DNA of 64,000 nucleotides from Ferrimicrobium sp. (GTDB lineage Bacteria > Actinomycetota > Acidimicrobiia > Acidimicrobiales > Acidimicrobiaceae): positions 1 through 64,000 of the forward strand of contig NZ_DAHVNP010000014.1 of the NCBI RefSeq assembly GCF_027319265.1. The letters are read 5' to 3'. The number at the start of each line of letters is the position of its first letter. The stretch's first letter is position 1. Both the position numbers and the translations under genes were made by a program. The notes beneath the pieces were generated by a model, which searched no databases, was not told where the DNA came from, and saw nothing but the letters and a program-made list of their open reading frames with translations. This document shows, piece after piece, positions 43,030-51,364 of this stretch.

Positions 43030-44213
43030 TTACCTCCACGAGCTTGCTTAGACAACATCTGATCGACCCAGAGGTCTGCATACGCTGCAACACCTGCGAG
43101 GAGACCTGTCCGATCGGCGCCATCACCCACAACGATGACAACTACGTCGTCGACCCAGCGATCTGTGCCTCCTGCGGAGATTGTCTTGGTCCCTGCCCGA
43201 CCGGAGCTATCGACTCGTGGCGGATCGTGACGACGCCGCATTCGATCGATGATCAGCTCGGCTGGGAGCTCTTGCCCGAGGACACTGGCGAGATCTTCGA
43301 GTCAGCCCCAGCAGGTGACGATGAGGCCCGAGCACTTCTGGAGGTTGCCCACCAAGGAGCACCGAGGGCGGTCGCCCCAAAGAGCGCCACTGTACCTCGT
43401 CTCAACATCGCCACTCGACACTCCCCCATCACCGCCACCGTCATGGGCAACTACCGGATCACTGACGCACAGAGCGAGTCTGACGTCCACCATCTCGTTC
43501 TCGACCTTGGCGGCCACGCCTTCCCGATTCTTGAAGGCCAGAGTGTAGGTGTTCTGCCCCCTTCGAGTCCCGACATGATGCGACCGGTACTCCGGCTCTA
43601 CTCGGTCTCGTCACCTCGTGATGGTGAACGACCGGGCCACAACAATCTTGCACTCACCGTCAAGCGAGTGATGAACAATGGAAAGGGTCAGCCTGGACTC
43701 GCCTCGAACTATCTGTGCGATCTTGTCAAAGGCGATCAAGTAGCCCTCGTTGGCCCCTTTGGCGACACCTTCCTCATGCCAACCGATCCAGCGAGCAACC
43801 TCATCATGATCTGTACCGGCACCGGTTCTGCTCCCTTTCGTGCGATGACCGAGTTTCACCGTCGCCACCTCCCCTCTGGGCCAGGCAAACTGCTGCTGTT
43901 TTTCGGAGCTCGCACGCGGTCGGAACTTCCTTATTTTGGTCCACTGATGAAGCTCGATCGTACGCTGATTGACATCGAGCTCTGTCTCTCAAGAGAAGAC
44001 GAACTGCCAGCTCGACATGTCCAGGATGGTCTGCGTGAACGAATCATGGACGTTGTCGATCTCCTTGGACACGATGCTACCCATCTCTACCTGTGTGGAG
44101 TCAAGGGGATGGAGGAATCGGTCCGGAGTGTCCTGACCGAGTCGATCCCAGATTGGGCAGCAAGGGAGGTGCAGCTCCTCCAGGAGGGCCGTCTCCATAT
44201 TGAAACCTACTGA
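43026..44213 (+). CDS. boxA: Benzoyl-CoA 2,3-epoxidase, reductase subunit
   Basis: A 395-residue iron-sulfur flavoprotein. Residues 18-28 (Cys18, 21, 24, 28) and 47-57 (Cys47, 50, 53, 57) are two regular [4Fe-4S] ferredoxin motifs. The rest is a ferredoxin-NADP reductase module with RPVLRLYSVSSPRDGE (FAD) and MICTGTGSAPFRAMTEF (NADPH). It passes electrons from NADPH to BoxB. The ATG at 43026 overlaps the boxB stop; the longer upstream frame is over boxB. It ends the cluster. No boxD aldehyde dehydrogenase follows. Confidence 0.93.
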   Translation: MITSTSLLRQHLIDPEVCIRCNTCEETCPIGAITHNDDNYVVDPAICASCGDCLGPCPTGAIDSWRIVTTPHSIDDQLGWELLPEDTGEIFESAPAGDDEARALLEVAHQGAPRAVAPKSATVPRLNIATRHSPITATVMGNYRITDAQSESDVHHLVLDLGGHAFPILEGQSVGVLPPSSPDMMRPVLRLYSVSSPRDGERPGHNNLALTVKRVMNNGKGQPGLASNYLCDLVKGDQVALVGPFGDTFLMPTDPASNLIMICTGTGSAPFRAMTEFHRRHLPSGPGKLLLFFGARTRSELPYFGPLMKLDRTLIDIELCLSREDELPARHVQDGLRERIMDVVDLLGHDATHLYLCGVKGMEESVRSVLTESIPDWAAREVQLLQEGRLHIETY

Positions 44214-44278
44214 CCACTGGGACAGCACCCGAGCACCTACCGCCTGCCCAGGATGACTAGCTCGGCTCGCGCGTCAAC

Positions 44279-45622
44279 TCAATGAATCAGTAGTTCAGCC
44301 ACTCGGTAGGCGAGATCTAAGGACTGTCGTGCATTGAGACGAGGATCACAGATCGTATCGTAGGCACGTGAGAGTTCCTCCTCAAGGACCCCTTCGCCTC
44401 CGCCGAGACACTCGGTGACGTCTTGACCGGTAAGTTCGACATGGATGCCTCCTGGCCAGGTGCCGAGCCGCCGGTGCACCTCAAAGAAGCCCGAAATTTC
44501 GTCCATGATATCTTCAAAGTCGCGGGTCTTATACCCCGCTTCTGAGACGAAGGTGTTGCCGTGCATGGGATCACAAAGCCAGACGACTGGGTGCCCCGCC
44601 GTCTGGACCGCCGTCACCAGCTCACCAAGTTTTGCACGCACCACATCGTGTCCCATGCGGGCCACCAAGACCAGACGACCCGGTTCTCGATCCGGGTCAA
44701 GCTCTCTACAGATCGTGAGTAGATCGTCGACCTCCATGCTCGGTCCTACTTTGACGCCGATGGGATTCGCAATCCCGCTCACGAAGCGGATATGCGCCCC
44801 TTTCGGATCACGAGTTCGATCACCTATCCACACTTGATGAGCCGACAGATCATAGTAGCGATGCGAGGCAGGATCACGACGCGTGAGGGCAGCCTCGTAG
44901 CCGAGCAGCAAGGCCTCATGGGAGGTCCAGAGTGTGACCTGATGGAGGACTTCTTCCTGGGAGAGATCGATCCCGCAGGCTCCCATGAAGTTCAGCGCTC
45001 GCTCGATCTCTGCTGCAATGGTCTCATACCGCTCACCCTCAGGCGAGGCGGCAACGAAGTCTTGGTTCCAGCTATGTGCACGCGAGAGGTCAGAAAACCC
45101 CCCTTCGGTCAGTGCGCGCACCGTCGCAACGGTAGCACGTGAGTAGTCATAGGCCGTCAACATTCGTTGAGGATCGGGACGACGCGCCGCTACGGTCGGA
45201 TCGTCGCTGTGGACAATATGGCCTCGAAAAACTGGAATCTCAACCCCCTGGTGGAGTTCTGTCGCAGCGGATCGTGGCTTGGCGTACTGGCCGGCGATAC
45301 GACCGATCTTCACGACCGAGACCCCCGAAGAGTACGTGAGGACGACTGCCATCTGTAAAATGACTCGTAGCTTGGCACGAATGGCGGCGGCCGAATGTTC
45401 ATGGAACGACTCAGCGCAGTCCCCTGCTTGCAGCACAAAGGCACGACCCGCCGCAGCACGTGCAAGTCCACGCTTGAGTGCATCGACCTCCCGGGGATAG
45501 ACCAATGGCGCGCGCAGGCCAAGCTCCCGACGTACCGCCTCAAGCTCGTCCGCACTATGCCATTCCGGCTGCTGCGCGATCTGGTAGTTCTGCCAATCCC
45601 ACGGATCCCACGCCAGCTCCAT
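44279..45622 (-). CDS. aroG: 3-Deoxy-7-phosphoheptulonate (DAHP) synthase, class II
   Basis: A 447-residue class II (plant/actinobacterial) DAHP synthase that condenses phosphoenolpyruvate and erythrose 4-phosphate at the head of the shikimate pathway. Signatures are the metal Cys in FVLQAGDCAESFHEH (about 62-76), KIGRIAGQYAKPRS (about 103-116), SGIANPIGVKVGPSM and WLCDPMHGNT. Metal-ligand His and Glu follow in GGIHVELTGQDVTECLGG. A strong GGAGGAGG precedes the ATG. It is convergent with boxA and divergent from nadD. Its closeness to boxR, whose effector domain derives from shikimate kinase, is probably coincidental. Confidence 0.92.
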   Translation of the reverse strand: MELAWDPWDWQNYQIAQQPEWHSADELEAVRRELGLRAPLVYPREVDALKRGLARAAAGRAFVLQAGDCAESFHEHSAAAIRAKLRVILQMAVVLTYSSGVSVVKIGRIAGQYAKPRSAATELHQGVEIPVFRGHIVHSDDPTVAARRPDPQRMLTAYDYSRATVATVRALTEGGFSDLSRAHSWNQDFVAASPEGERYETIAAEIERALNFMGACGIDLSQEEVLHQVTLWTSHEALLLGYEAALTRRDPASHRYYDLSAHQVWIGDRTRDPKGAHIRFVSGIANPIGVKVGPSMEVDDLLTICRELDPDREPGRLVLVARMGHDVVRAKLGELVTAVQTAGHPVVWLCDPMHGNTFVSEAGYKTRDFEDIMDEISGFFEVHRRLGTWPGGIHVELTGQDVTECLGGGEGVLEEELSRAYDTICDPRLNARQSLDLAYRVAELLIH

Positions 45623-45739
45623 GTCTACCTCCTCCAGCTAGTCTACGTGACAAGAACCCCACCAGCGGTTCGTTCCGGGTACCCTGACCCCAGTAAGATT
45701 GCTTAGCAACGCAGCCGCGTAGCAGAGGAGTGGACCACT

Positions 45740-45793
45740 ATGCACCGAGACCAGGCCGCTCAGCGCCCTCTAAGGCACCGCCAATGCGGCTAG
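45740..45793 (+). CDS. Possible 17-codon leader peptide overlapping nadD
   Basis: ATG at 45740 follows GAGGAG with good spacing and opens a 17-codon frame (MHRDQAAQRPLRHRQCG) whose TAG at 45791-45793 lies just inside nadD. The nadD ATG (45784) is only seven bases before that stop. The best ribosome site in the region belongs to this frame, so it may couple or control nadD translation. It may also be chance. Confidence 0.3.
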   Translation: MHRDQAAQRPLRHRQCG

Positions 45794-46404
45794 GTGTCTT
45801 CGGAGGGACTTTTGACCCTATTCACATTGGCCACCTTGTGGCTGCCCAAAATGCCATGCACGCCGCACATCTCGACCGCGTCCTCTTCATCGTCGCCAAC
45901 CAACCGTGGCAAAAGGAAGGCACCCGGGAGGTAACCGATGCCCAGCTACGCCACTTGGTGGTCACCCAGGTTCTCGCCCCCATCCCAGGACTCGAGCCGA
46001 GCGACATCGAGATCCGTCGAGGAGGCCTATCATACTCGATCGATACCCTGATAGAACTTCACGACGCACAACCAGCTGACGAGCTCTTTCTCGTCGTCGG
46101 CGCTGACGCAGCGTCGCAAATGCCAACGTGGGAACGGGCCGAGGAGCTCTCAAAGCTGGCTCGGCTCGTCATCGTCAATCGTTATGGTTACCCCACCATC
46201 AGCCACATCCTGGACTTTGACGAACCAATACTCGCAGAGATGCCATGGCTCGACATCTCCTCTACCGATCTTCGGGAGAGAGTGCGCGATCGTCGTCCCC
46301 TGCAATTCCTCTTGCCGGCGACCGCCATCGACGCCATAGAACTCTATGCGCTCTATCGCGAACAACCCGCTGGAGGTGCGAGCACCGGTGAGGACCACGG
46401 TTGA
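45784..46404 (+). CDS. nadD: Nicotinate-nucleotide adenylyltransferase
   Basis: A 206-residue nucleotidyltransferase that adenylates nicotinate mononucleotide in NAD synthesis. The N-terminal GVFGGTFDPIHIGHL holds the (H/T)xGH site. LSYSIDTLIEL, VVGADAASQMPTWERAEEL and the C-terminal DISSTDLRERVRD (SSTxxR) complete the pattern. ATG 45784 is chosen because the fold begins at once; a GTG at 45730 would add an unconserved 18-residue leader and has its ribosome site too close. In most actinobacteria nadD follows proA and precedes rsfS. Here the pair is separated from proA and points the other way. Confidence 0.9.
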   Translation: MRLGVFGGTFDPIHIGHLVAAQNAMHAAHLDRVLFIVANQPWQKEGTREVTDAQLRHLVVTQVLAPIPGLEPSDIEIRRGGLSYSIDTLIELHDAQPADELFLVVGADAASQMPTWERAEELSKLARLVIVNRYGYPTISHILDFDEPILAEMPWLDISSTDLRERVRDRRPLQFLLPATAIDAIELYALYREQPAGGASTGEDHG

Positions 46405-46502
46405 CCTACCGGGTCGTCGGCTCGTCTGGACTAAAATAGCAGAGGCCTGGGATCGAACGCACGATCGGGACAGAGATGTCCTTGCAGATTGGAATACTAC
46501 GC

Positions 46503-46865
46503 ATGGCTGCACGCACCAACGAATCAAGTGATCGTTATGAGACGATAGAGACCTGCAACAGCTTGTGGGTCTTTGAGGCGCAGGAGAAGAGGTTCTTACG
46601 TCTACCGAGAAGTCATCCCCTTCCAAGCTCCTATTCGCTCCTGCCCGAGTCAGCTTGGGAGCACTATGAGTCCTTCACGCTGGACCCAGTCTCTGGAGAG
46701 TTCATCGTCCGTCTCACCGCCGATGGCTCCCGCGTGCTTCGGTCGCAACGCCATCGACAGCCATGTCCGATCTGTTCAGCCGAGGCCGACCTCACGATGA
46801 CTCGCGAAATCAGCACCATTGAGCTATCGCTCCTTGACGGTACGCCCTTGCAGCCCGGCACGTGA
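46503..46865 (+). CDS. Hypothetical protein between nadD and rsfS
   Basis: A 120-residue protein not assigned to a family. Visible parts are ETCNSLWVFEAQEKRFLRLPRS, PESAWEHYESFTLDPVSGEFIVRL and one CPIC motif (HRQPCPICSAEA, about 82-93) that could form half of a zinc site with the earlier Cys. Position between nadD and rsfS suggests cotranscription with them. An ATG at 46476 is an alternative start. No transmembrane segment or signal peptide is present. Confidence 0.6.
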   Translation: MAARTNESSDRYETIETCNSLWVFEAQEKRFLRLPRSHPLPSSYSLLPESAWEHYESFTLDPVSGEFIVRLTADGSRVLRSQRHRQPCPICSAEADLTMTREISTIELSLLDGTPLQPGT

Positions 46866-46923
46866 CAGACAACCCGCCCTCCTTACCGAAGGGTCCACTG
46901 TCGGCGGCTACACTGGAAGCATC

Positions 46924-47376
46924 GTGAAACATAACCTACGACCAGGGCAAAAGTTGGGTATTGAGATCTATCCCGGCCCCACTCCACACACTGAAAACAG
47001 GCGCGTCGATGTCGATCCACGTGAGTTAGCCCTGTTTCTCGCTGCCGTCGCTATGGAAAAATCGGCCAGCGATGTGTTGGCGATCGACATCGGAGAGGTG
47101 TCAACCTTTGCGAGCTACTTTTTGATCCTGACGGGTTCCAACACGCGACTCCTGCACTCGTTAGTCGATGAACTCCGCGACCGCGCCAGGGACGAATATG
47201 GTCTTCATGTTCGTGTCGAGGGTGAAAGAGGCGAGGAGTGGGTGCTGCTCGACTTTGGATCGCTCATCGTGCATTGTTTCTCTACCGAAGCGCGCGAGTT
47301 CTACCAGCTCGAACGGCTTTGGTCCGATGCTACCCGTATCGAGCTACCGACACCCTCGAACGCACAACCTCGCTGA
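46924..47376 (+). CDS. rsfS: Ribosomal silencing factor RsfS
   Basis: A 150-residue protein. The RsfS/DUF143 core (about 25-130) reads ALFLAAVAMEKSASDVLAIDIGE, FASYFLILTGSNTRLLHSLVDELRD, and GERGEEWVLLDFGSLIVHCFSTEAREFYQLERLW. RsfS binds L14 of the large ribosomal subunit and blocks subunit joining in starvation. GTG at 46924 is chosen with TGGAAG upstream; the frame runs open further upstream into the previous gene's 3' end. It is linked to nadD, as in most bacteria. Confidence 0.88.
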   Translation: MKHNLRPGQKLGIEIYPGPTPHTENRRVDVDPRELALFLAAVAMEKSASDVLAIDIGEVSTFASYFLILTGSNTRLLHSLVDELRDRARDEYGLHVRVEGERGEEWVLLDFGSLIVHCFSTEAREFYQLERLWSDATRIELPTPSNAQPR

Positions 47377-47751
47377 ACAGGAGTTCCACGAAGCTGGGTA
47401 CAAGCTCAGCAAGCTCCCATCACGGTCTGTGCCTCTCAACGTGGAGGGTGAGCGCAATCAACGATCCCCATCGCCAAGCACCGACCCCATGGGGGTTGAT
47501 GAACCCTACCCTTGTAGGAAAAGTGCAAGTTGTCAATCGCCGCCAGCCTAACCGTGAACCGATGAAGGCTCACAGATGGCGTGGACCGCGCGAGGCCATC
47601 GCGTCATTGGGGAGTTCGCCCATTCGGTACGATAGCCGCACCGATGTTATCAACAATGGGCCCGCCGACAATGGCATTGTGGGTCCTGTTTGGCACGCGA
47701 TCCACTCCACCGACAGCGAGGCTCTCGGCGACGACGAGCCCAGATCGGCCA
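47377..47751. other. Gene-free stretch between rsfS and the UPF0149 gene
   Basis: Neither strand shows a believable gene; the longest frames are shadows with no family features. The two flanking genes converge here, so termination signals are expected. No strong hairpin with a T tract was seen. Confidence 0.45.
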
Positions 47752-48366
47752 TCACTCTGGTATCGACGGCTCCGCAGCTGATTGTGCAGGAGCATCAACT
47801 CCATCGCGCTCAGCTAGGTAGCGGAAGAGACCGACTACCGATGGTTGAATAGAATCGATCAGCTCCTCGGCGAAGCCATCCTGATTCTCCTCAAGCGCCT
47901 CGAGCCCCTCCTCGGTCCCGAACACTACAAACGGTAACATTAGGTTTACCGCCTCATCATCCTCGGCTAACGTGGAGAACGCCTCTGGAAAGAGATCGGT
48001 CGCCAGCAGGAAGCCTGCGCACCACTCCACCGGCGAGATCTCCTCAAGCTCCTCGTCCCCGTCTACCTCCACGATAGAATCGAAGATGGGAAGGAACTCT
48101 TCCGGGCGCGTACGAATCACCTCGCGCACAACCTGGGCGTGGCGGGTCATGAAATCGATCACGGTGGGATCGATCACCTCACCCTCACGCACGACGCCTA
48201 GGGCCAACTCGACCCACTCATCCTGTTCAACACCGACTGGAGCCACGGCCAGACCGGCGACAAAGCCGTCAAAGGCAGTCAGCGTCAAACGCTCGGGTGG
48301 CGCCTCAGGATCATCGAGAAACTCAGCCAGAGCATCTAGCTCGTCTTCGCTCAATTGGTCAGTCAT
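47752..48366 (-). CDS. UPF0149 (YecA/YgfB) family protein
   Basis: A 204-residue acidic protein of the UPF0149 family. It begins LSEDELDALAEFLDDP, has the hallmark LTAFDGFVAGLAVAPV (about 28-43) and continues with SPVEWCAGFLLATDLF (about 110-125) and LMLPFVVFGTEEGLEAL. It lacks the C-terminal SEC-C zinc tail of YecA. The family's function is uncertain. The ATG follows GGGAG. It is divergent from the FAH-family gene. Confidence 0.8.
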   Translation of the reverse strand: MTDQLSEDELDALAEFLDDPEAPPERLTLTAFDGFVAGLAVAPVGVEQDEWVELALGVVREGEVIDPTVIDFMTRHAQVVREVIRTRPEEFLPIFDSIVEVDGDEELEEISPVEWCAGFLLATDLFPEAFSTLAEDDEAVNLMLPFVVFGTEEGLEALEENQDGFAEELIDSIQPSVVGLFRYLAERDGVDAPAQSAAEPSIPE

Positions 48367-48539
48367 CGGCTGCTCCCGTCATCCGCTCGATCATGCAATC
48401 CGCTATCACGCTAGTCGACCCGTCGGCACTGGCCACCGGGCCAAGCTAGCCGAAATCCAATTGTTCACTCACGCGCTCGACAGATAGACTGGCGCCAAGG
48501 CAGCGCGACCTCGGTCGCCTTTCATTCAAGGGAGTTACC

Positions 48540-49385
48540 ATGCGCTTTGCAACGATCGAATTTCAGGGCCACCCTCGGGCGGCCATCGACTTTGGAAGCC
48601 ACTACCGAGTGACTCCGTTTCACGACCTTGCAGAGGCTCTACGGGCCCTTGGCGGTGATGTCAGCGCGTTGGCCGACGTGACCGAGTTCGAAACCGTCGA
48701 TGTCGCAGAGGCCGTCATCCGGGCCACGGTGATGACCCCGAGCAAGATTATCTGCCTTGGTCTGAACTTCACTGATCATGTTGCCGAGATGCTCCATGAT
48801 CGCCCAGCGTTTCCAACACTCTTTGCCAAATACCCACTGACACTCACCGACCCCTACGCCCCAATTGTCAAGCCAGTGATCTCTGATGCAATGGACTGGG
48901 AGGTCGAGATCGGCGTGGTGATCGGCAAGCCGGCACGCTTTGTCACCCAGGAACGAGCCCTCGATCACGTCGCTGGATACACCGTCGTCAATGACGTCTC
49001 CTTCCGTGACTTTCAAAATCGAACCAGCCAGTTCTTACAGGGGAAGATCTTCGAACGCACCACCCCAGTCGGACCCTGGTTGGTGACCCGTGACGAGGTC
49101 GACGACGCGAACGACCTCGCGATGACCCTGACAGTGGACGGTGAGGTGATGCAAAATGGTCGGAGCTCACAGATGATCTTTGGGGTAGCCGAAACAATCG
49201 CCTACCTCTCGCAAATACTCACGCTTGAGCCAGGTGACCTCGTGAGTATGGGCACGCCATCAGGTGTAGGCGCCGGGCGTAACCCTCAGCGTTTTCTTGA
49301 ACCAGGAGAGACGATGGAATCGACCATCGAAGGCATCGGTGTTCTTGCGAACCGGATCGTCGCCCCTGACTCCTCGACCAGTTGA
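48540..49385 (+). CDS. Fumarylacetoacetate hydrolase (FAH)-family protein
   Basis: A 281-residue single-domain FAH-family enzyme. Residues about 73-275 are the catalytic fold: KIICLGLNFTDHVAEM, metal ligands in DAMDWEVEIGVVIGK (Glu pair, about 120-132) and VVNDVSFRDFQNR (Asp, about 151). GDLVSMGTPSGVGAGRNPQRFLEPGE closes the fold. Members hydrolyse or decarboxylate 2-oxo acids from aromatic meta-cleavage or act as acylpyruvases or oxaloacetate decarboxylases; the substrate here is unknown. Its 3' end overlaps the opposite-strand small gene by about 100 bases. Confidence 0.85.
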   Translation: MRFATIEFQGHPRAAIDFGSHYRVTPFHDLAEALRALGGDVSALADVTEFETVDVAEAVIRATVMTPSKIICLGLNFTDHVAEMLHDRPAFPTLFAKYPLTLTDPYAPIVKPVISDAMDWEVEIGVVIGKPARFVTQERALDHVAGYTVVNDVSFRDFQNRTSQFLQGKIFERTTPVGPWLVTRDEVDDANDLAMTLTVDGEVMQNGRSSQMIFGVAETIAYLSQILTLEPGDLVSMGTPSGVGAGRNPQRFLEPGETMESTIEGIGVLANRIVAPDSSTS

Positions 49386-49576
49386 CAGTCGAGGATGCGA
49401 TCGAGCCCGAGGACGACATCGGTCTCCTCGCCATCGACCTCGGTCAACCACATCGTCGGGTGAAGACCTCCGGAGACGCTCAGCAGTCGTCCCATAAGCT
49501 GTTGCTCTCCTACCATATGTACCTCCATGCGTCGATCTAGAAAACGACGCACACTCTGTGGCTGCAACGGTTCCAT
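49286..49576 (-). CDS. Small Sm-like-fold candidate protein
   Basis: A 96-residue protein with a very good ribosome site (GGGAGGTGG before ATG 49576). The sequence SVRRFLDRRMEVHMVGEQQLMGRLLSV, then MWLTEVDGEETDVVLGLDRILDC, reads like the five-strand Sm/LSm pattern (helix, then beta-rich segment with a G-R-L turn). This is only a resemblance. The gene lies antisense over the last 100 bases of the FAH-family gene, so its C-terminal 30 residues share DNA with that gene. It is otherwise unrecognised. Confidence 0.5.
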   Translation of the reverse strand: MEPLQPQSVRRFLDRRMEVHMVGEQQLMGRLLSVSGGLHPTMWLTEVDGEETDVVLGLDRILDCQLVEESGATIRFARTPMPSMVDSIVSPGSRKR

Positions 49577-49747
49577 AACCACCTCCCTGCTGGTCTCTCG
49601 GCAGTTCGGCGTCGCTCTTGAGCGCAACCTCGTGTTGGCAATATTTTTTATTGAACATTTGTTGGATGTATTCTCTTAATAGTTGGACACCGTCTGACGA
49701 TAGAGGGTAACATAACTACCGTCGATTCACCGTTGCCTGGGGGTATC

Positions 49748-51364
49748 ATGTTCAGACACAGCCGTGGTGCGATTCTACGTTCGTTGGCTATCAGCCTTGC
49801 GCTCGTCCTCGCCGTCCTCGTCGTCCCAGCCAAGCCGGCGGCGACATCGACCACTCCACTCCCGGCCTCACACCTCGCCAGCGCGACTACCGCCAGCGCT
49901 GGGTACCTACTCGCCGGGGCTGATGGTTCGGTCTATGGCTTTGGTGCGCAGACCTACGGATCAACGTACACCGACGGACTCACTGGTCTGGGCGGCGCCC
50001 ACCCGCTCGCCGCACCGATCGTCGGTATGGCCGCGACACCAAATGGAGGCGGCTATTGGATGGTTGGCAAAGACGGTGGCGTCTTTAACTTCGGTGATGC
50101 AGCCAATTATGGGTCAACCTATACCTACGGGATCACGGGTCTCGGTGGTGCCCACCCGTTGAACGCTCCTATCGTCGGTATGGCCGCGACACCGAACGGT
50201 CAGGGCTACTGGATGGTGGCAGCCGATGGCGGGGTCTTTGACTTTGGCAATGCTGGCTTCTACGGGTCGACCTACTCTGATGGGATCACGGGGTTGAGTG
50301 GTGCCCACCCGTTGAATAAGCCGATTGTGGGCATGACGGTCGCTCCCGGAGGTGGCGGGTACTGGCTCGTCGCCGCCGACGGTGGCGTCTTTAACTTCGG
50401 CTCCGCCCCGTTCTTAAACTCCTTGGGCAGCCGACAGATACCAGCACCCATCGTGGCAATGGTCATGGTCCCTGAGGAGCATGGCTACGATGTGTCGAAC
50501 TACAACTGTCAAGACCTTCCAAACTCGCCGCAAGGGCTCATGTTTGTCGAGACCAATGGCTATCCTTTTAGCTTTGACTATACGCCACCCAACGGCGTCG
50601 GCTGTGGCACCGCAAGCAACGGGATCTCCCAAGGCTTGATGGCGGCATTGGAGATCGCAGGCAACGCCACCCAACCTTTTCTCTTTCTCGGTGACAGTCC
50701 AAATGCAAGCAACACGAACCCTGCGGTCACCGACCTCGTCCCCAGTGGATGTGTCAGTGTCCCGAGCGACATCGGTCTTGCCGCTACTGGCACCGCGCTG
50801 CCTGGTTGGAACACCGCCACCTGCCAATACGATGAACCAAACGCCAGCGGGGACTTCGCCACCGCACCGGTGACGACGTTGGGCTGCCAGCTCTACGTGG
50901 CCGCCGGCCACTCCTGTGACGCCCCAGGTCCTAACTTCAACTTCGGCTGGCAACAGGCGATCTTTGGCTACGACACCGCGACGGTCAACGCGAACGCCGC
51001 TGACCTTCCCAATATTGTTCACAACACCTGGTGGCTCGATACGGAAACCTCAGGAAGCTGGACCAGCAACCCTCACGCCAACTACGATGCGATTCTCGGC
51101 GCCATCGCAGCACTTGAGTCCCTCGGTGCAGCCAACGTCGGCGTCTATTCCACAAACTACCAGTGGTCACAGATCACCGAGGGCGGCATGCTTCCCTCTG
51201 GGACCTCGCTCTGGATTCCCGATCCCGGAGCCAGCCCCGCATCCGTCTGTCAAGGAGTGGCTGGATCGAGTTGGTCTGCTTTCGGAGGCGGCGTCATCCG
51301 CTACGTCCAGTACGGCACCACCAGCCAGTTTGGCAGCCCTATCGACGAGGACGCCAGCTGCTAG
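49748..51364 (+). CDS. Secreted repeat protein with a GH25/DUF1906-like C-terminal domain
   Basis: A 538-residue protein. Residues 1-33 are a signal peptide (Arg-containing start, then a LAISLALVLAVLVVPA core). Residues 52-245 are three full repeats of 50-51 residues and one partial repeat with the pattern GYWMVAADGGVFNFG. From about 246 a TIM-barrel-like domain begins with GYDVSNYNC and contains WWLDTETSGSW, then ALESLGAANVGVYSTNYQW, a GH25 muramidase / DUF1906-like order. Cys residues are frequent in this part, as expected outside the cell. ATG 49748 has GGGGG before it. It may bind or cut cell wall; activity is inference. It overlaps the vWA gene by four bases, tail to tail. Confidence 0.75.
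   Translation: MFRHSRGAILRSLAISLALVLAVLVVPAKPAATSTTPLPASHLASATTASAGYLLAGADGSVYGFGAQTYGSTYTDGLTGLGGAHPLAAPIVGMAATPNGGGYWMVGKDGGVFNFGDAANYGSTYTYGITGLGGAHPLNAPIVGMAATPNGQGYWMVAADGGVFDFGNAGFYGSTYSDGITGLSGAHPLNKPIVGMTVAPGGGGYWLVAADGGVFNFGSAPFLNSLGSRQIPAPIVAMVMVPEEHGYDVSNYNCQDLPNSPQGLMFVETNGYPFSFDYTPPNGVGCGTASNGISQGLMAALEIAGNATQPFLFLGDSPNASNTNPAVTDLVPSGCVSVPSDIGLAATGTALPGWNTATCQYDEPNASGDFATAPVTTLGCQLYVAAGHSCDAPGPNFNFGWQQAIFGYDTATVNANAADLPNIVHNTWWLDTETSGSWTSNPHANYDAILGAIAALESLGAANVGVYSTNYQWSQITEGGMLPSGTSLWIPDPGASPASVCQGVAGSSWSAFGGGVIRYVQYGTTSQFGSPIDEDASC
49901..50482 (+). repeat. In-frame direct repeats of the secreted protein
   Basis: Units run at 49901-50050, 50051-50203, 50204-50356 and (partial) 50357-50482. 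Each complete unit encodes GY[WL]xVxxDGxVxxFGxxxxYGST followed by TGLxGAHPLxxPIVGM. The high DNA identity between units suggests recent duplication or gene conversion. The repeat type is common in secreted proteins of Acidimicrobiia and resembles a beta-propeller-like blade. Confidence 0.85.

Noticed and set aside
49901-50482. Regular 153-base repeats as a CRISPR array
   Set aside because: The units are coding, contiguous and all in one frame of the secreted protein; there are no spacers.
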